Shown here: in pieces, positions 47,047 to 58,586 of the stretch
Layout: every line of letters begins with the position of its first letter
How positions within the stretch are numbered: the stretch's first letter is position 1
Assembly (NCBI RefSeq): GCF_029227915.1
Contig: NC_079880.1
Span: 3,660,001-3,724,000 of the forward strand
DNA from: Hydractinia symbiolongicarpus
Lineage: Eukaryota; Cnidaria; Hydrozoa; Anthoathecata; Hydractiniidae
Reading direction: 5' to 3'
Length of the DNA: 64,000 nucleotides
Notes under the pieces: model-generated
Seen by the model: the letters and a program-made list of their open reading frames with translations, nothing else
Database searches by the model: none
What the model was told of the DNA's origin: nothing
Translations under genes and position numbers: made by a program

Positions 47047-49275
47047 GTACCCAGGGAGTAAACTTATTTCCCGAACGATTTTTTAAATTTTTTTTCACCA
47101 CTAAAACGCATGAGATTTGTAGTTTTTAAAAATGTTTTCATTTTTGATGAGACGCTGAATAAAAGAAGTTTAATTGCCGGCAAACGAAAACCCGAGATTT
47201 CCCGTAAATCCCGGGCTTGGCCCGTATAGTCAAAAGTATACAAAGATAGTACCCAGGGTGTAAACTCATTTCCCGAACTATTTTTTAAATTATTATTTCA
47301 CCACTAAAGCCAATGAGACTTGTAGTATTTAAAAATATTTTCATTTTTGATGAGACGCTGAATAAAAGAAGTTTAATCGCCGGCAAACGAAAACCCGCGA
47401 CTTCCCGTAAATCCCGGACTCGGCCCGTATAGTCAAAAGTATACAAAGAAAGTACCCAAGGAGTAAACTCATTTCCCGAAGGATTTTTTAAATTATTTTT
47501 TCACCACTAAAACGCATGAGCCTTGTAGTTTTTAAAAATGTTTTCATTTTTGATGAGACGCTGAATAAAAGAAGTTTAATTGCCGGCAAACGAAAACCCG
47601 CGACTTCCCGTAAATCCCGGACTCGGCCGTATAGTCAAAAGTATACAAAGAAAGTACCCAGGGAGTAAACTCATTTCCCGAACGATTTTTTAAATGATTT
47701 TTTCACCTCTAAATCGCATGAGAATTGTAGTTTTCAAAAATGTTTTCATTTTTGATGAGACGCTGAATAAAAGAAGTTTAATCGCCGGCAAACAAAAACC
47801 TGCGATTTCCCGTAAATCCCGGACTCGGCCCGTATAGTCAAAAGTATACAAAGAAAGTACCCAGGGTGTAAACTCATTTCCCGAACGATTTTTTAAATTA
47901 TTATTTCACCACTAAAGCCCATGAGACTTGTAGTATTTAAAAATATTTTCATTTTTGATGAGACGCTGAATAAAAGAAGTTTAATCGCCGGCAAACGAAA
48001 ACCTGCGAGTTCCCGTAAATCCCGGACTCGGCCCGTATAGTCAAAAGTATACAAAGAATGTACCCAGGGTGTAAACTCATTTCCCGAACGATTTTTTAAA
48101 TTATTATTTCACCACTAAAGCCCATGAGACTTGTAGTATTTAAAAATATTTTTATTTTTGATGAGACGCTGAATAAAAGAAGTTTAATCGCCGGCAAACA
48201 AAAACCCGCGAATTCCCGTAAATCCCGGACTCGGCCCGTATAGTCAAAAGTATACAAAGAAAGTACCCAGGGAGTAAACTCATTTCCCGAACGATTTTTT
48301 AAATTTTTTTTCACAACTAAAACGCATGAGATTTGTAGTTTTTAAAAATGTTTTCATTTTTGATGAGACGCTGAATAAAAGAAGTTTAATTGCCGGCAAA
48401 CGAAAACCCGCGTCTTCCCGTAAATCCCCGACTCGGCCCGTATAGTCAAAAGTATACAAAGAAAGTACCCAAGGAGTAAACTCATTTCCCAAACGATATT
48501 TTAAATTAATTTTCACCACTAAAACGCATGAGACTTGTAGTTTTCAGAAATGTTTTCATTTTTGATGAGACGCTTAATGAAAGTTGTTTAATCACCGGCA
48601 AACGAAAACCCGCGATTTCCCGTAAATCCCGGGCTTGGCCCGTATAGTCGAATGTATACAAAGAAAGTACCCTGTGAGTAAACTCATTTCCAGAACGATT
48701 TTTTAAATTATTATTTCACCACTAAAGCCCATGAGACTTGTAGTATTTAAAAATATTTTCATTTTTGATGAGACGCTGAATAAAAGAAGTTTAATCGCCG
48801 GCAAACGAAAACCCGCGACTTCCCGTAAATCCCGGACTCAGCCCGTATAGTCAAAAGTATACAAAGAAAGTACCCAGGGTGGAAACTCATTTCCCGAACT
48901 ATTTTTTAAATTTCTATTTCACCACTAAAGCCCATGAGACTTGTAGTATTTAAAAATATTTTCATTTTTGATGAGACGCTGAATAAAAGAAGTTTAATCG
49001 CCGGCAAACGAAAACCCGCGACTTCCCGTAAATCCCGGACTCAGCCCGTATAGTCAAAAGTATACAAAGAAAGTACCCAGGGAGTAAACTCATTTCCCGA
49101 ACGATTTTTTAAATTATTTTTTCACCACTAAAACGCATGAGCCTTGTAGTTTTCAAAAATGTTTTCATTTTTGATAAGACGCTGAATAAAAGAAGTTTAA
49201 TCCCCGGCAAACAAAAACCTGCGATTTCCCGTAAATCCCGGACTCGGCCCGTATAGTCAAAAGTATACAAAGAAA
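47047..49275. repeat. Mosaic of R/A hybrid-L-I2-N-O-O2-R-T-H-D-I
   Basis: The first unit (47047) begins as R (AAATTTTTTTTCACC, ATGAGATTTG) and ends as A (CCCGAGATTT, CCCGGGCTTGG). N (47654) carries CACCTCTAAATCGC, otherwise seen only at 63701. I2 (47452) has the contraction GGCCGTATAG. The right half, O2-R-T-H-D-I, follows the order of the 17.8-24 kb 9-mer family, so this block joins the two families. Confidence 0.75.
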
Positions 49276-50083
49276 TTACCCAGGAAGTAAACTCATTTCC
49301 CAAACGATATTTTAAATTAATTTTCACCACTAAAACGCATGAGACTTGTAGTTTTCAGAAATGTTTTCATTTTTGATGAGACGCTTAATGAAAGTTGTTT
49401 AATCGCCGGCAAACGAAAACCCGCGATTTCAGTAAATCACGGGCTTGGCCCGTATAGTCAAAAGTATACAAAGAAAGTACCCGGGGTGTAAACTCATTTC
49501 CCGAACGATTTTTTAAATTATTATTTCACCACTAAAGCCCATGAGACTTGTAGTATTTAAAAATATTTTTATTTTTGATGAGACGCTGAATAAAAGAAGT
49601 TTAATCGCCGGCAAACAAAAACCCGCGACTTCCCGTAAATCCCGGACTCGGCCCGTATAGTCAAAAGTAAACAAAGAAAGTACCCAGGGAGTAAACTCAT
49701 TTCCCGAACGATTTTTTAAATTTTTTTTCACCACTAAAACGCATGAGATTTGTAGTTTTTAAAAATGTTTTCATTTTTGATGAGACGCTGAATAAAAGAA
49801 GTTTAATTGCCGGCAAACGAAAACCCGCGTCTTCCCGTAAATCCCCGACTCGGCCCGTATAGTCAAAAGTATACAAAGAAAGTACCCAGGGAGTAAACTC
49901 ATTTCCCAAACGATATTTTAAATTAATTTTCACCACTAAAACGCATGAGACTTGTAGTTTTCAGAAATGTTTTCATTTTTGATGAAACGCTTAATGAAAG
50001 TTGTTTAATCGCCGGCAAACGAAAACCCGCGATTTCCCGTAAATCCCGGGCTTGGCCCGTATAGTCGAATGTATACAAAGAAA

Positions 50084-50893
50084 GTACCCTGTGAGTAAAC
50101 TCATTTCCAGAACGATTTTTTAAATTATTATTTCACCACTAAAGCCCATGAGACTTGTAGTATTTAAAAATATTTTCATTTTTGATGAGACGCTGAATAA
50201 AAGAAGTTTAATCGCCGGCAAACGAAAATCCGCGACTTCCCGTAAATCCCGGACTCAGCCCGTATAGTCAAAAGTATACAAAGAAAGTACCCAGGGTGTA
50301 AACTCATTTCCCGAACTATTTTTTAAATTATTATTTCACCACTAAAGCCCATGAGACTTGTAGTATTTAAAAATATTTTCATTTTTGATGAGACGCTTAA
50401 TGAAAGTTGTTTAATCGCCGGCAAACGAAAACCCGCGATTTCAGTAAATCACGGGCTTGGCCCGTATAGTCGAATGTATACAAAGAAAGTACCCTGTGAG
50501 TAAACTCATTTCCAGAACGATTTTTTAAATTATTATTTCACCACTAAAGCCCATGAGACTTGTAGTATTTAAAAATATTTTCATTTTTGATGAGACGCTG
50601 AATAAAAGAAGTTTAATCGCCGGCAAACGAAAATCCGCGACTTCCCGTAAATCCCGGACTCAGCCCGTATAGTCAAAAGTATACAAAGAAAGTACCCAGG
50701 GTGTAAACTCATTTCCCGAACTATTTTTTAAATTATTATTTCACCACTAAAGCCCATGAGACTTGTAGTATTTAAAAATATTTTCATTTTTGATGAGACG
50801 CTTAATGAAAGTTGTTTAATCGCCGGCAAACGAAAACCCGCGATTTCAGTAAATCACGGGCTTGGCCCGTATAGTCAAAAGTATACAAAGAAA
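50084..50893. repeat. Dimer repeat H-D/T, two copies of 405 bp
   Basis: Starts are 50084 and 50489 for H, and 50287 and 50692 for the D/T hybrid. The hybrid begins as D (AGGGTG, CCCGAACT, AGCCCATG) and switches to T2 (CTTAATGAAAGTTG, GATTTCAGTAAATCACGGG). H carries CGAAAATCCGCG. The second dimer ends GTCAAAAG and leads into U instead of H. Confidence 0.9.
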
Positions 50894-51501
50894 GTACCCG
50901 GGGTGTAAACTCATTTCCCGAACGATTTTTTAAATTATTATTTTACCACTAAAGCCCATGAGACTTGTAGTTTTTAAAAATGTTTTCATTTTTGATGAGA
51001 CGCTGATTAAAAGAAGTTTAATAGCCGGCAAACGAAAACCCGCGACTTCCCGTAAATCCCGGACTCGGCCCGTATAGTCAAAAGTATACAAAGAAAGTAC
51101 CCAGGGAGTAAACTCATTTCCCGAACGATTTTTTAAATTATTTTTTCACCACTAAAACGCATGAGCCTTGCAGTTTTTAAAAATGTTTTCATTTTTGATG
51201 AGACGCTGAATAAAAGAAGTTTAATTGCCGGCAAACGAAAACCCGCGTCTTCCCGTAAATCCCCGACTCGGCCCGTATAGTCAAAAGTATACAAAGAAAG
51301 TACCCAGGGAGTAAACTCATTTCCCAAACGATATTTTAAATTAATTTTCACCACTAAAACGCATGAGACTTGTAGTTTTCAGAAATGATTTCATTTTTGA
51401 TGAAACGCTTAATGAAAGTTGTTTAATCGCCGGCAAACGAAAACCCGCGATTTCCCGTAAATCCCGGGCTTGGCCCGTATAGTCGAATGTATACAAAGAA
51501 A

Positions 51502-53525
51502 GTACCCTGTGAGTAAACTCATTTCCAGACCGATTTTTTAAATTATTATTTCACCACTAAAGCCCATGAGACTTGTAGTATTTAAAAATATTTTCATTTT
51601 TGATGAGACGCTGAATAAAAGAAGTTTAATCGCCGGCAAACGAAAACCCGCGACTTCCCGTAAATCCCGGACTCAGCCCGTATAGTCAAAAGTATACAAA
51701 GAAAGTACCCAGGGTGTAAACTCATTTCCCGAACTATTTTTTAAATTATTATTTCACCACTAAAGCCCATGAGACTTGTAGTATTTAAAAATATTTTCAT
51801 TTTTGATGAGACGCTGAATAAAAGAAGTTTAATCGCCGGCAAACGAAAACCCGCGACTTCCCGTAAATCCCGGACTCAGCCCGTATAGTCAAAAGTATAC
51901 AAAGAAAGTACCCAGGGAGTAAACTCATTTCCCGAACGATTTTTTAAATTATTTTTTCACCACTAAAACGCATGAGCCTTGTAGTTTTCAAAAATGTTTT
52001 CATTTTTGATGAGACGCTGAATAAAAGAAGTTTAATCGCCGGCAAACGAAAACCTGCGATTTCCCGTAAATCCCGGACTCGGCCCGTATAGTCAAAAGTA
52101 TACAAAGAAATTACCCAGGAAGTAAACTCATTTCCCAAACGATATTTTAAATTAATTTTCACCACTAAAACGCATGAGACTTGTAGTTTTCAGAAATGTT
52201 TTCATTTTTGAAGAGACGCTTAATGAAAGTTGTTTAATCGCCGGCAAACGAAAACCCGCGATTTCAGTAAATCACGGGCTTGGCCCGTATAGTCAAAAGT
52301 ATACAAAGAAAGTACCCGGGGTGTAAACTCATTTCCCGAACGATTTTTTAAATTATTATTTTACCACTAAAGCCCATGAGACTTGTAGTTTTTAAAAATG
52401 TTTTCATTTTTGATGAGACGCTGATTAAAAGAAGTTTAATAGCCGGCAAACGAAAACCCGCGACTTCCCGTAAATCCCGGACTCGGCCCGTATAGTCAAA
52501 AGTATACAAAGAAAGTACCCAGGGAGTAAACTCATTTCCCGAACGATTTTTTAAATTATTTTTTCACCACTAAAACGCATGAGACTTGCAGTTTTCAAAA
52601 ATGTTTTCATTTTTGATGAGACGCTGAATAAAAGAAATTTAATCGCCGGCAAACGAAAACCTGCGATTTCCCGTAAATCCCGGACTCGGCCCGTATAGTC
52701 AAAAGTATACAAAGAAATTACCCAGGAAGTAAACTCATTTCCCAAACGATATTTTAAATTAATTTTCACCACTAAAACGCATGAGACTTGTAGTTTTCAG
52801 AAATGTTTTCATTTTTGATGAGACGCTTAATGAAAGTTGTTTAATCGCCGGCAAACGAAAACCCGCGATTTCAGTAAATCACGGGCTTGGCCCGTATAGT
52901 CAAAAGTATACAAAGAAAGTACCCGGGGTGTAAACTCATTTCCCGAACGATTTTTTAAATTATTATTTCACCACTAAAGCCCATGAGACTTGTAGTATTT
53001 AAAAATATTTTTATTTTTGATGAGACGCTGAATAAAAGAAGTTTAATCGCCGGCAAACAAAAACCCGCGACTTCCCGTAAATCCCGGACTCGGCCCGTAT
53101 AGTCAAAAGTATACAAAGAAAGTACCCAGGGAGTAAACTCATTTCCCGAACGATTTTTTAAATTTTTTTTCACCACTAAAACGCATGAGATTTGTAGTTT
53201 TTAAAAATGTTTTCATTTTTGATGAGACGCTGAATAAAAGAAGTTTAATTGCCGGCAAACGAAAACCCGCGTCTTCCCGTAAATCCCCGACTCAGCCCGT
53301 ATAGTCAAAAGTATACAAAGAAAGTACCCAGGGAGTAAACTCATTTCCCAAACGATATTTTAAATTAATTTTCACCACTAAAACGCATGAGACTTGTAGT
53401 TTTCAGAAATGTTTTCATTTTTGATGAGACGCTTAATGAAAGTTGTTTAATCGCCGGCAAACGAAAACCCGCGATTTCCCGTAAATCCCGGGCTTGGCCC
53501 GTATAGTCGAATGTATACAAAGAAA
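51502..53525. repeat. 10-mer higher-order repeat (2024 bp), copy 1
   Basis: The order is H-D-I-J2-U-R3-T2-U2-R-T, with starts at 51502, 51705, 51908, 52111, 52312, 52515, 52718, 52919, 53122 and 53324. J2 has TTTTTGAAGAGACGC. U has ATTTTACCAC, CTGATTAAAAG and ATAGCCGGC. R3 has GACTTGCAG. H has CCAGACCG. Confidence 0.9.
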
Positions 53526-54336
53526 TTACCCAGGAAGTAAACTCATTTCCCAAACGATATTTTAAATTAATTTTCACCACTAAAACGCATGAGACTTGTA
53601 GTTTTCAGAAATGTTTTCATTTTTGATGAGACGCTGAATAAAAGAAGTTTAATCGCCGGCAAACGAAAACCCGCGACTTCCCGTAAATCCCGGACTCAGC
53701 CCGTATAGTCAAAAGTATACAAAGAAAGTACCCAGGGTGTAAACTCATTTCCCGAACTATTTTTTAAATTATTATTTCACCACTAAAGCCCATGAGACTT
53801 GTAGTATTTAAAAATATTTTCATTTTTGATGAGACGCTGAATAAAAGAAGTTTAATCGCCGGCAAACGAAAACCCGCGACTTCCCGTAAATCCCGGACTC
53901 AGCCCGTATAGTCAAAAGTATACAAAGAAAGTACCCAGGGAGTAAACTCATTTCCCGAACGATTTTTTAAATTATTTTTTCACCACTAAAACGCATGAGC
54001 CTTGTAGTTTTCAAAAATGTTTTCATTTTTGATGAGACGCTGAATAAAAGAAGTTTAATCGCCGGCAAACGAAAACCTGCGATTTCCCGTAAATCCCGGA
54101 CTCGGCCCGTATAGTCAAAAGTATACAAAGAAAGTACCCAGGGAGTAAACTCATTTCCCGAACGATTTTTTAAATTATTTTTTCACCACTAAAACGCATG
54201 AGACTTGCAGTTTTCAAAAATGTTTTCATTTTTGATGAGACGCTGAATAAAAGAAGTTTAATCGCCGGCAAACGAAAACCTGCGATTTCCCGTAAATCCC
54301 GGACTCGGCCCGTATAGTCAAAAGTATACAAAGAAA
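53526..54336. repeat. Recombinant T/D-D-I-R3 block
   Basis: The T unit at 53324 ends GTCGAATG but is followed by AAATTACCCAGGAAG instead of the usual GTACCCTGTGAG. The next unit (53526) starts as T2 and switches at CTGAATAAAAG to a D ending. D, I and R3 follow, with J2 and U missing. This block replaces the corresponding part of the 10-mer. Confidence 0.85.
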
Positions 54337-55144
54337 TTACCCAGGAAGTAAACTCATTTCCCAAACGATATTTTAAATTAATTTTCACCACTAAAACGCA
54401 TGAGACTTGTAGTTTTCAGAAATGTTTTCATTTTTGATGAGACGCTTAATGAAAGTTGTTTAATCGCCGGCAAACGAAAACCCGCGATTTCAGTAAATCA
54501 CGGGCTTGGCCCGTATAGTCAAAAGTATACAAAGAAAGTACCCGGGGTGTAAACTCATTTCCCGAACGATTTTTTAAATTATTATTTCACCACTAAAGCC
54601 CATGAGACTTGTAGTATTTAAAAATATTTTTATTTTTGATGAGACGCTGAATAAAAGAAGTTTAATCGCCGGCAAACAAAAACCCGCGACTTCCCGTAAA
54701 TCCCGGACTCGGCCCGTATAGTCAAAAGTATACAAAGAAAGTACCCAGGGAGTAAACTCATTTCCCGAACGATTTTTTAAATTTTTTTTCACCACTAAAA
54801 CGCATGAGATTTGTAGTTTTTAAAAATGTTTTCATTTTTGATGAGACGCTGAATAAAAGAAGTTTAATTGCCGGCAAACGAAAACCCGCGTCTTCCCGTA
54901 AATCCCCGACTCAGCCCGTATAGTCAAAAGTATACAAAGAAAGTACCCAGGGAGTAAACTCATTTCCCAAACGATATTTTAAATTAATTTTCACCACTAA
55001 AACGCATGAGACTTGTAGTTTTCAGAAATGTTTTCATTTTTGATGAGACGCTTAATGAAAGTTGTTTAATCGCCGGCAAACGAAAACCCGCGATTTCCCG
55101 TAAATCCCGGGCTTGGCCCGTATAGTCGAATGTATACAAAGAAA

Positions 55145-55954
55145 GTACCCTGTGAGTAAACTCATTTCCAGAACGATTTTTTAAATTATTATTTCACCAC
55201 TAAAGCCCATGAGACTTGTAGTATTTAAAAATATTTTCATTTTTGATGAGACGCTGAATAAAAGAAGTTTAATCGCCGGCAAACGAAAATCCGCGACTTC
55301 CCGTAAATCCCGGACTCAGCCCGTATAGTCAAAAGTATACAAAGAAAGTACCCAGGGTGTAAACTCATTTCCCGAACTATTTTTTAAATTATTATTTCAC
55401 CACTAAAGCCCATGAGACTTGTAGTATTTAAAAATATTTTCATTTTTGATGAGACGCTTAATGAAAGTTGTTTAATCGCCGGCAAACGAAAACCCGCGAT
55501 TTCAGTAAATCACGGGCTTGGCCCGTATAGTCGAATGTATACAAAGAAAGTACCCTGTGAGTAAACTCATTTCCAGAACGATTTTTTAAATTATTATTTC
55601 ACCACTAAAGCCCATGAGACTTGTAGTATTTAAAAATATTTTCATTTTTGATGAGACGCTGAATAAAAGAAGTTTAATCGCCGGCAAACGAAAATCCGCG
55701 ACTTCCCGTAAATCCCGGACTCAGGCCGTATAGTCAAAAGTATACAAAGAAAGTACCCAGGGTGTAAACTCATTTCCCGAACTATTTTTTAAATTATTAT
55801 TTCACCACTAAAGCCCATGAGACTTGTAGTATTTAAAAATATTTTCATTTTTGATGAGACGCTTAATGAAAGTTGTTTAATCGCCGGCAAACGAAAACCC
55901 GCGATTTCAGTAAATCACGGGCTTGGCCCGTATAGTCAAAAGTATACAAAGAAA
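55145..55954. repeat. Dimer repeat H-D/T in the right copy
   Basis: It is the counterpart of 50084-50893 at an offset of 5061 bp, again two dimers of 405 bp (55145 and 55550). The dimer therefore existed before the large duplication. Confidence 0.9.
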
Positions 55955-56562
55955 GTACCCGGGGTGTAAACTCATTTCCCGAACAATTTTTTAAATTATT
56001 ATTTTACCACTAAAGCCCATGAGACTTGTAGTTTTTAAAAATGTTTTCATTTTTGATGAGACGCTGATTAAAAGAAGTTTAATAGCCGGCAAACGAAAAC
56101 CCGCGACTTCCCGTAAATCCCGGACTCGGCCCGTATAGTCAAAAGTATACAAAGAAAGTACCCAGGGAGTAAACTCATTTCCCGAACGATTTTTTAAATT
56201 ATTTTTTCACCACTAAAACGCATGAGCCTTGCAGTTTTTAAAAATGTTTTCATTTTTGATGAGACGCTGAATAAAAGAAGTTTAATTGCCGGCAAACGAA
56301 AACCCGCGTCTTCCCGTAAATCCCCGACTCGGCCCGTATAGTCAAAAGTATACAAAGAAAGTACCCAGGGAGTAAACTCATTTCCCAAACGATATTTTAA
56401 ATTAATTTTCACCACTAAAACGCATGAGACTTGTAGTTTTCAGAAATGATTTCATTTTTGATGAAACGCTTAATGAAAGTTGTTTAATCGCCGGCAAACG
56501 AAAACCCGCGATTTCCCGTAAATCCCGGGCTTGGCCCGTATAGTCGAATGTATACAAAGAAA

Positions 56563-58586
56563 GTACCCTGTGAGTAAACTCATTTCCAGACCGATTTTTT
56601 AAATTATTATTTCACCACTAAAGCCCATGAGACTTGTAGTATTTAAAAATATTTTCATTTTTGATGAGACGCTGAATAAAAGAAGTTTAATCGCCGGCAA
56701 ACGAAAACCCGCGACTTCCCGTAAATCCCGGACTCAGCCCGTATAGTCAAAAGTATACAAAGAAAGTACCCAGGGTGTAAACTCATTTCCCGAACTATTT
56801 TTTAAATTATTATTTCACCACTAAAGCCCATGAGACTTGTAGTATTTAAAAATATTTTCATTTTTGATGAGACGCTGAATAAAAGAAGTTTAATCGCCGG
56901 CAAACGAAAACCCGCGACTTCCCGTAAATCCCGGACTCAGCCCGTATAGTCAAAAGTATACAAAGAAAGTACCCAGGGAGTAAACTCATTTCCCGAACGA
57001 TTTTTTAAATTATTTTTTCACCACTAAAACGCATGAGCCTTGTAGTTTTCAAAAATGTTTTCATTTTTGATGAGACGCTGAATAAAAGAAGTTTAATCGC
57101 CGGCAAACGAAAACCTGCGATTTCCCGTAAATCCCGGACTCGGCCCGTATAGTCAAAAGTATACAAAGAAATTACCCAGGAAGTAAACTCATTTCCCAAA
57201 CGATATTTTAAATTAATTTTCACCACTAAAACGCATGAGACTTGTAGTTTTCAGAAATGTTTTCATTTTTGAAGAGACGCTTAATGAAAGTTGTTTAATC
57301 GCCGGCAAACGAAAACCCGCGATTTCAGTAAATCACGGGCTTGGCCCGTATAGTCAAAAGTATACAAAGAAAGTACCCGGGGTGTAAACTCATTTCCCGA
57401 ACGATTTTTTAAATTATTATTTTACCACTAAAGCCCATGAGACTTGTAGTTTTTAAAAATGTTTTCATTTTTGATGAGACGCTGATTAAAAGAAGTTTAA
57501 TAGCCGGCAAACGAAAACCCGCGACTTCCCGTAAATCCCGGACTCGGCCCGTATAGTCAAAAGTATACAAAGAAAGTACCCAGGGAGTAAACTCATTTCC
57601 CGAACGATTTTTTAAATTATTTTTTCACCACTAAAACGCATGAGACTTGCAGTTTTCAAAAATGTTTTCATTTTTGATGAGACGCTGAATAAAAGAAGTT
57701 TAATCGCCGGCAAACGAAAACCTGCGATTTCCCGTAAATCCCGGACTCGGCCCGTATAGTCAAAAGTATACAAAGAAATTACCCAGGAAGTAAACTCATT
57801 TCCCAAACGATATTTTAAATTAATTTTCACCACTAAAACGCATGAGACTTGTAGTTTTCAGAAATGTTTTCATTTTTGATGAGACGCTTAATGAAAGTTG
57901 TTTAATCGCCGGCAAACGAAAACCCGCGATTTCAGTAAATCACGGGCTTGGCCCGTATAGTCAAAAGTATACAAAGAAAGTACCCGGGGTGTAAACTCAT
58001 TTCCCGAACGATTTTTTAAATTATTATTTCACCACTAAAGCCCATGAGACTTGTAGTATTTAAAAATATTTTTATTTTTGATGAGACGCTGAATAAAAGA
58101 AGTTTAATCGCCGGCAAACAAAAACCCGCGACTTCCCGTAAATCCCGGACTCGGCCCGTATAGTCAAAAGTATACAAAGAAAGTACCCAGGGAGTAAACT
58201 CATTTCCCGAACGATTTTTTAAATTTTTTTTCACCACTAAAACGCATGAGATTTGTAGTTTTTAAAAATGTTTTCATTTTTGATGAGACGCTGAATAAAA
58301 GAAGTTTAATTGCCGGCAAACGAAAACCCGCGTCTTCCCGTAAATCCCCGACTCAGCCCGTATAGTCAAAAGTATACAAAGAAAGTACCCAGGGAGTAAA
58401 CTCATTTCCCAAACGATATTTTAAATTAATTTTCACCACTAAAACGCATGAGACTTGTAGTTTTCAGAAATGTTTTCATTTTTGATGAGACGCTTAATGA
58501 AAGTTGTTTAATCGCCGGCAAACGAAAACCCGCGATTTCCCGTAAATCCCGGGCTTGGCCCGTATAGTCGAATGTATACAAAGAAA
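56563..58586. repeat. 10-mer higher-order repeat (2024 bp), copy 2
   Basis: It has the same ten classes as 51502-53525, 5061 bp downstream, and is followed directly by copy 3. The CCAGACCG, GAAGAGACGC, CTGATTAAAAG and GACTTGCAG markers are all present. Confidence 0.92.

Larger units (their letters stand above)
49276..53525. repeat. Large segmental duplication, left copy (offset 5061 bp)
   Basis: There are 21 monomers in the order T2-U2-R-T-H-D/T-H-D/T-U-R2-T-H-D-I-J2-U-R3-T2-U2-R-T. T2 has GAAATTACCCAGGAAG and a shortened CGATTTCAGTAAATCACGGG. The same order and rare variants recur 5061 bp downstream, at 54337-58586. Differences are few; for example ACTCGGCC in R at 49680 is ACTCAGCC at 54741. 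To the left the match ends at the I monomer at 49073, and to the right at the hybrid at 53526. Confidence 0.88.
54337..58586. repeat. Large segmental duplication, right copy
   Basis: It contains the same 21 monomer classes as 49276-53525 in the same order, including the two H-D/T dimers and the CCAGACCG variant of class H (51502 and 56563). Two or three scattered single-base differences were noticed by eye, for example AACAATTTTTTAAATT near 55983 and ACTCAGGCCG near 55730. The duplication is therefore young. Confidence 0.88.
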
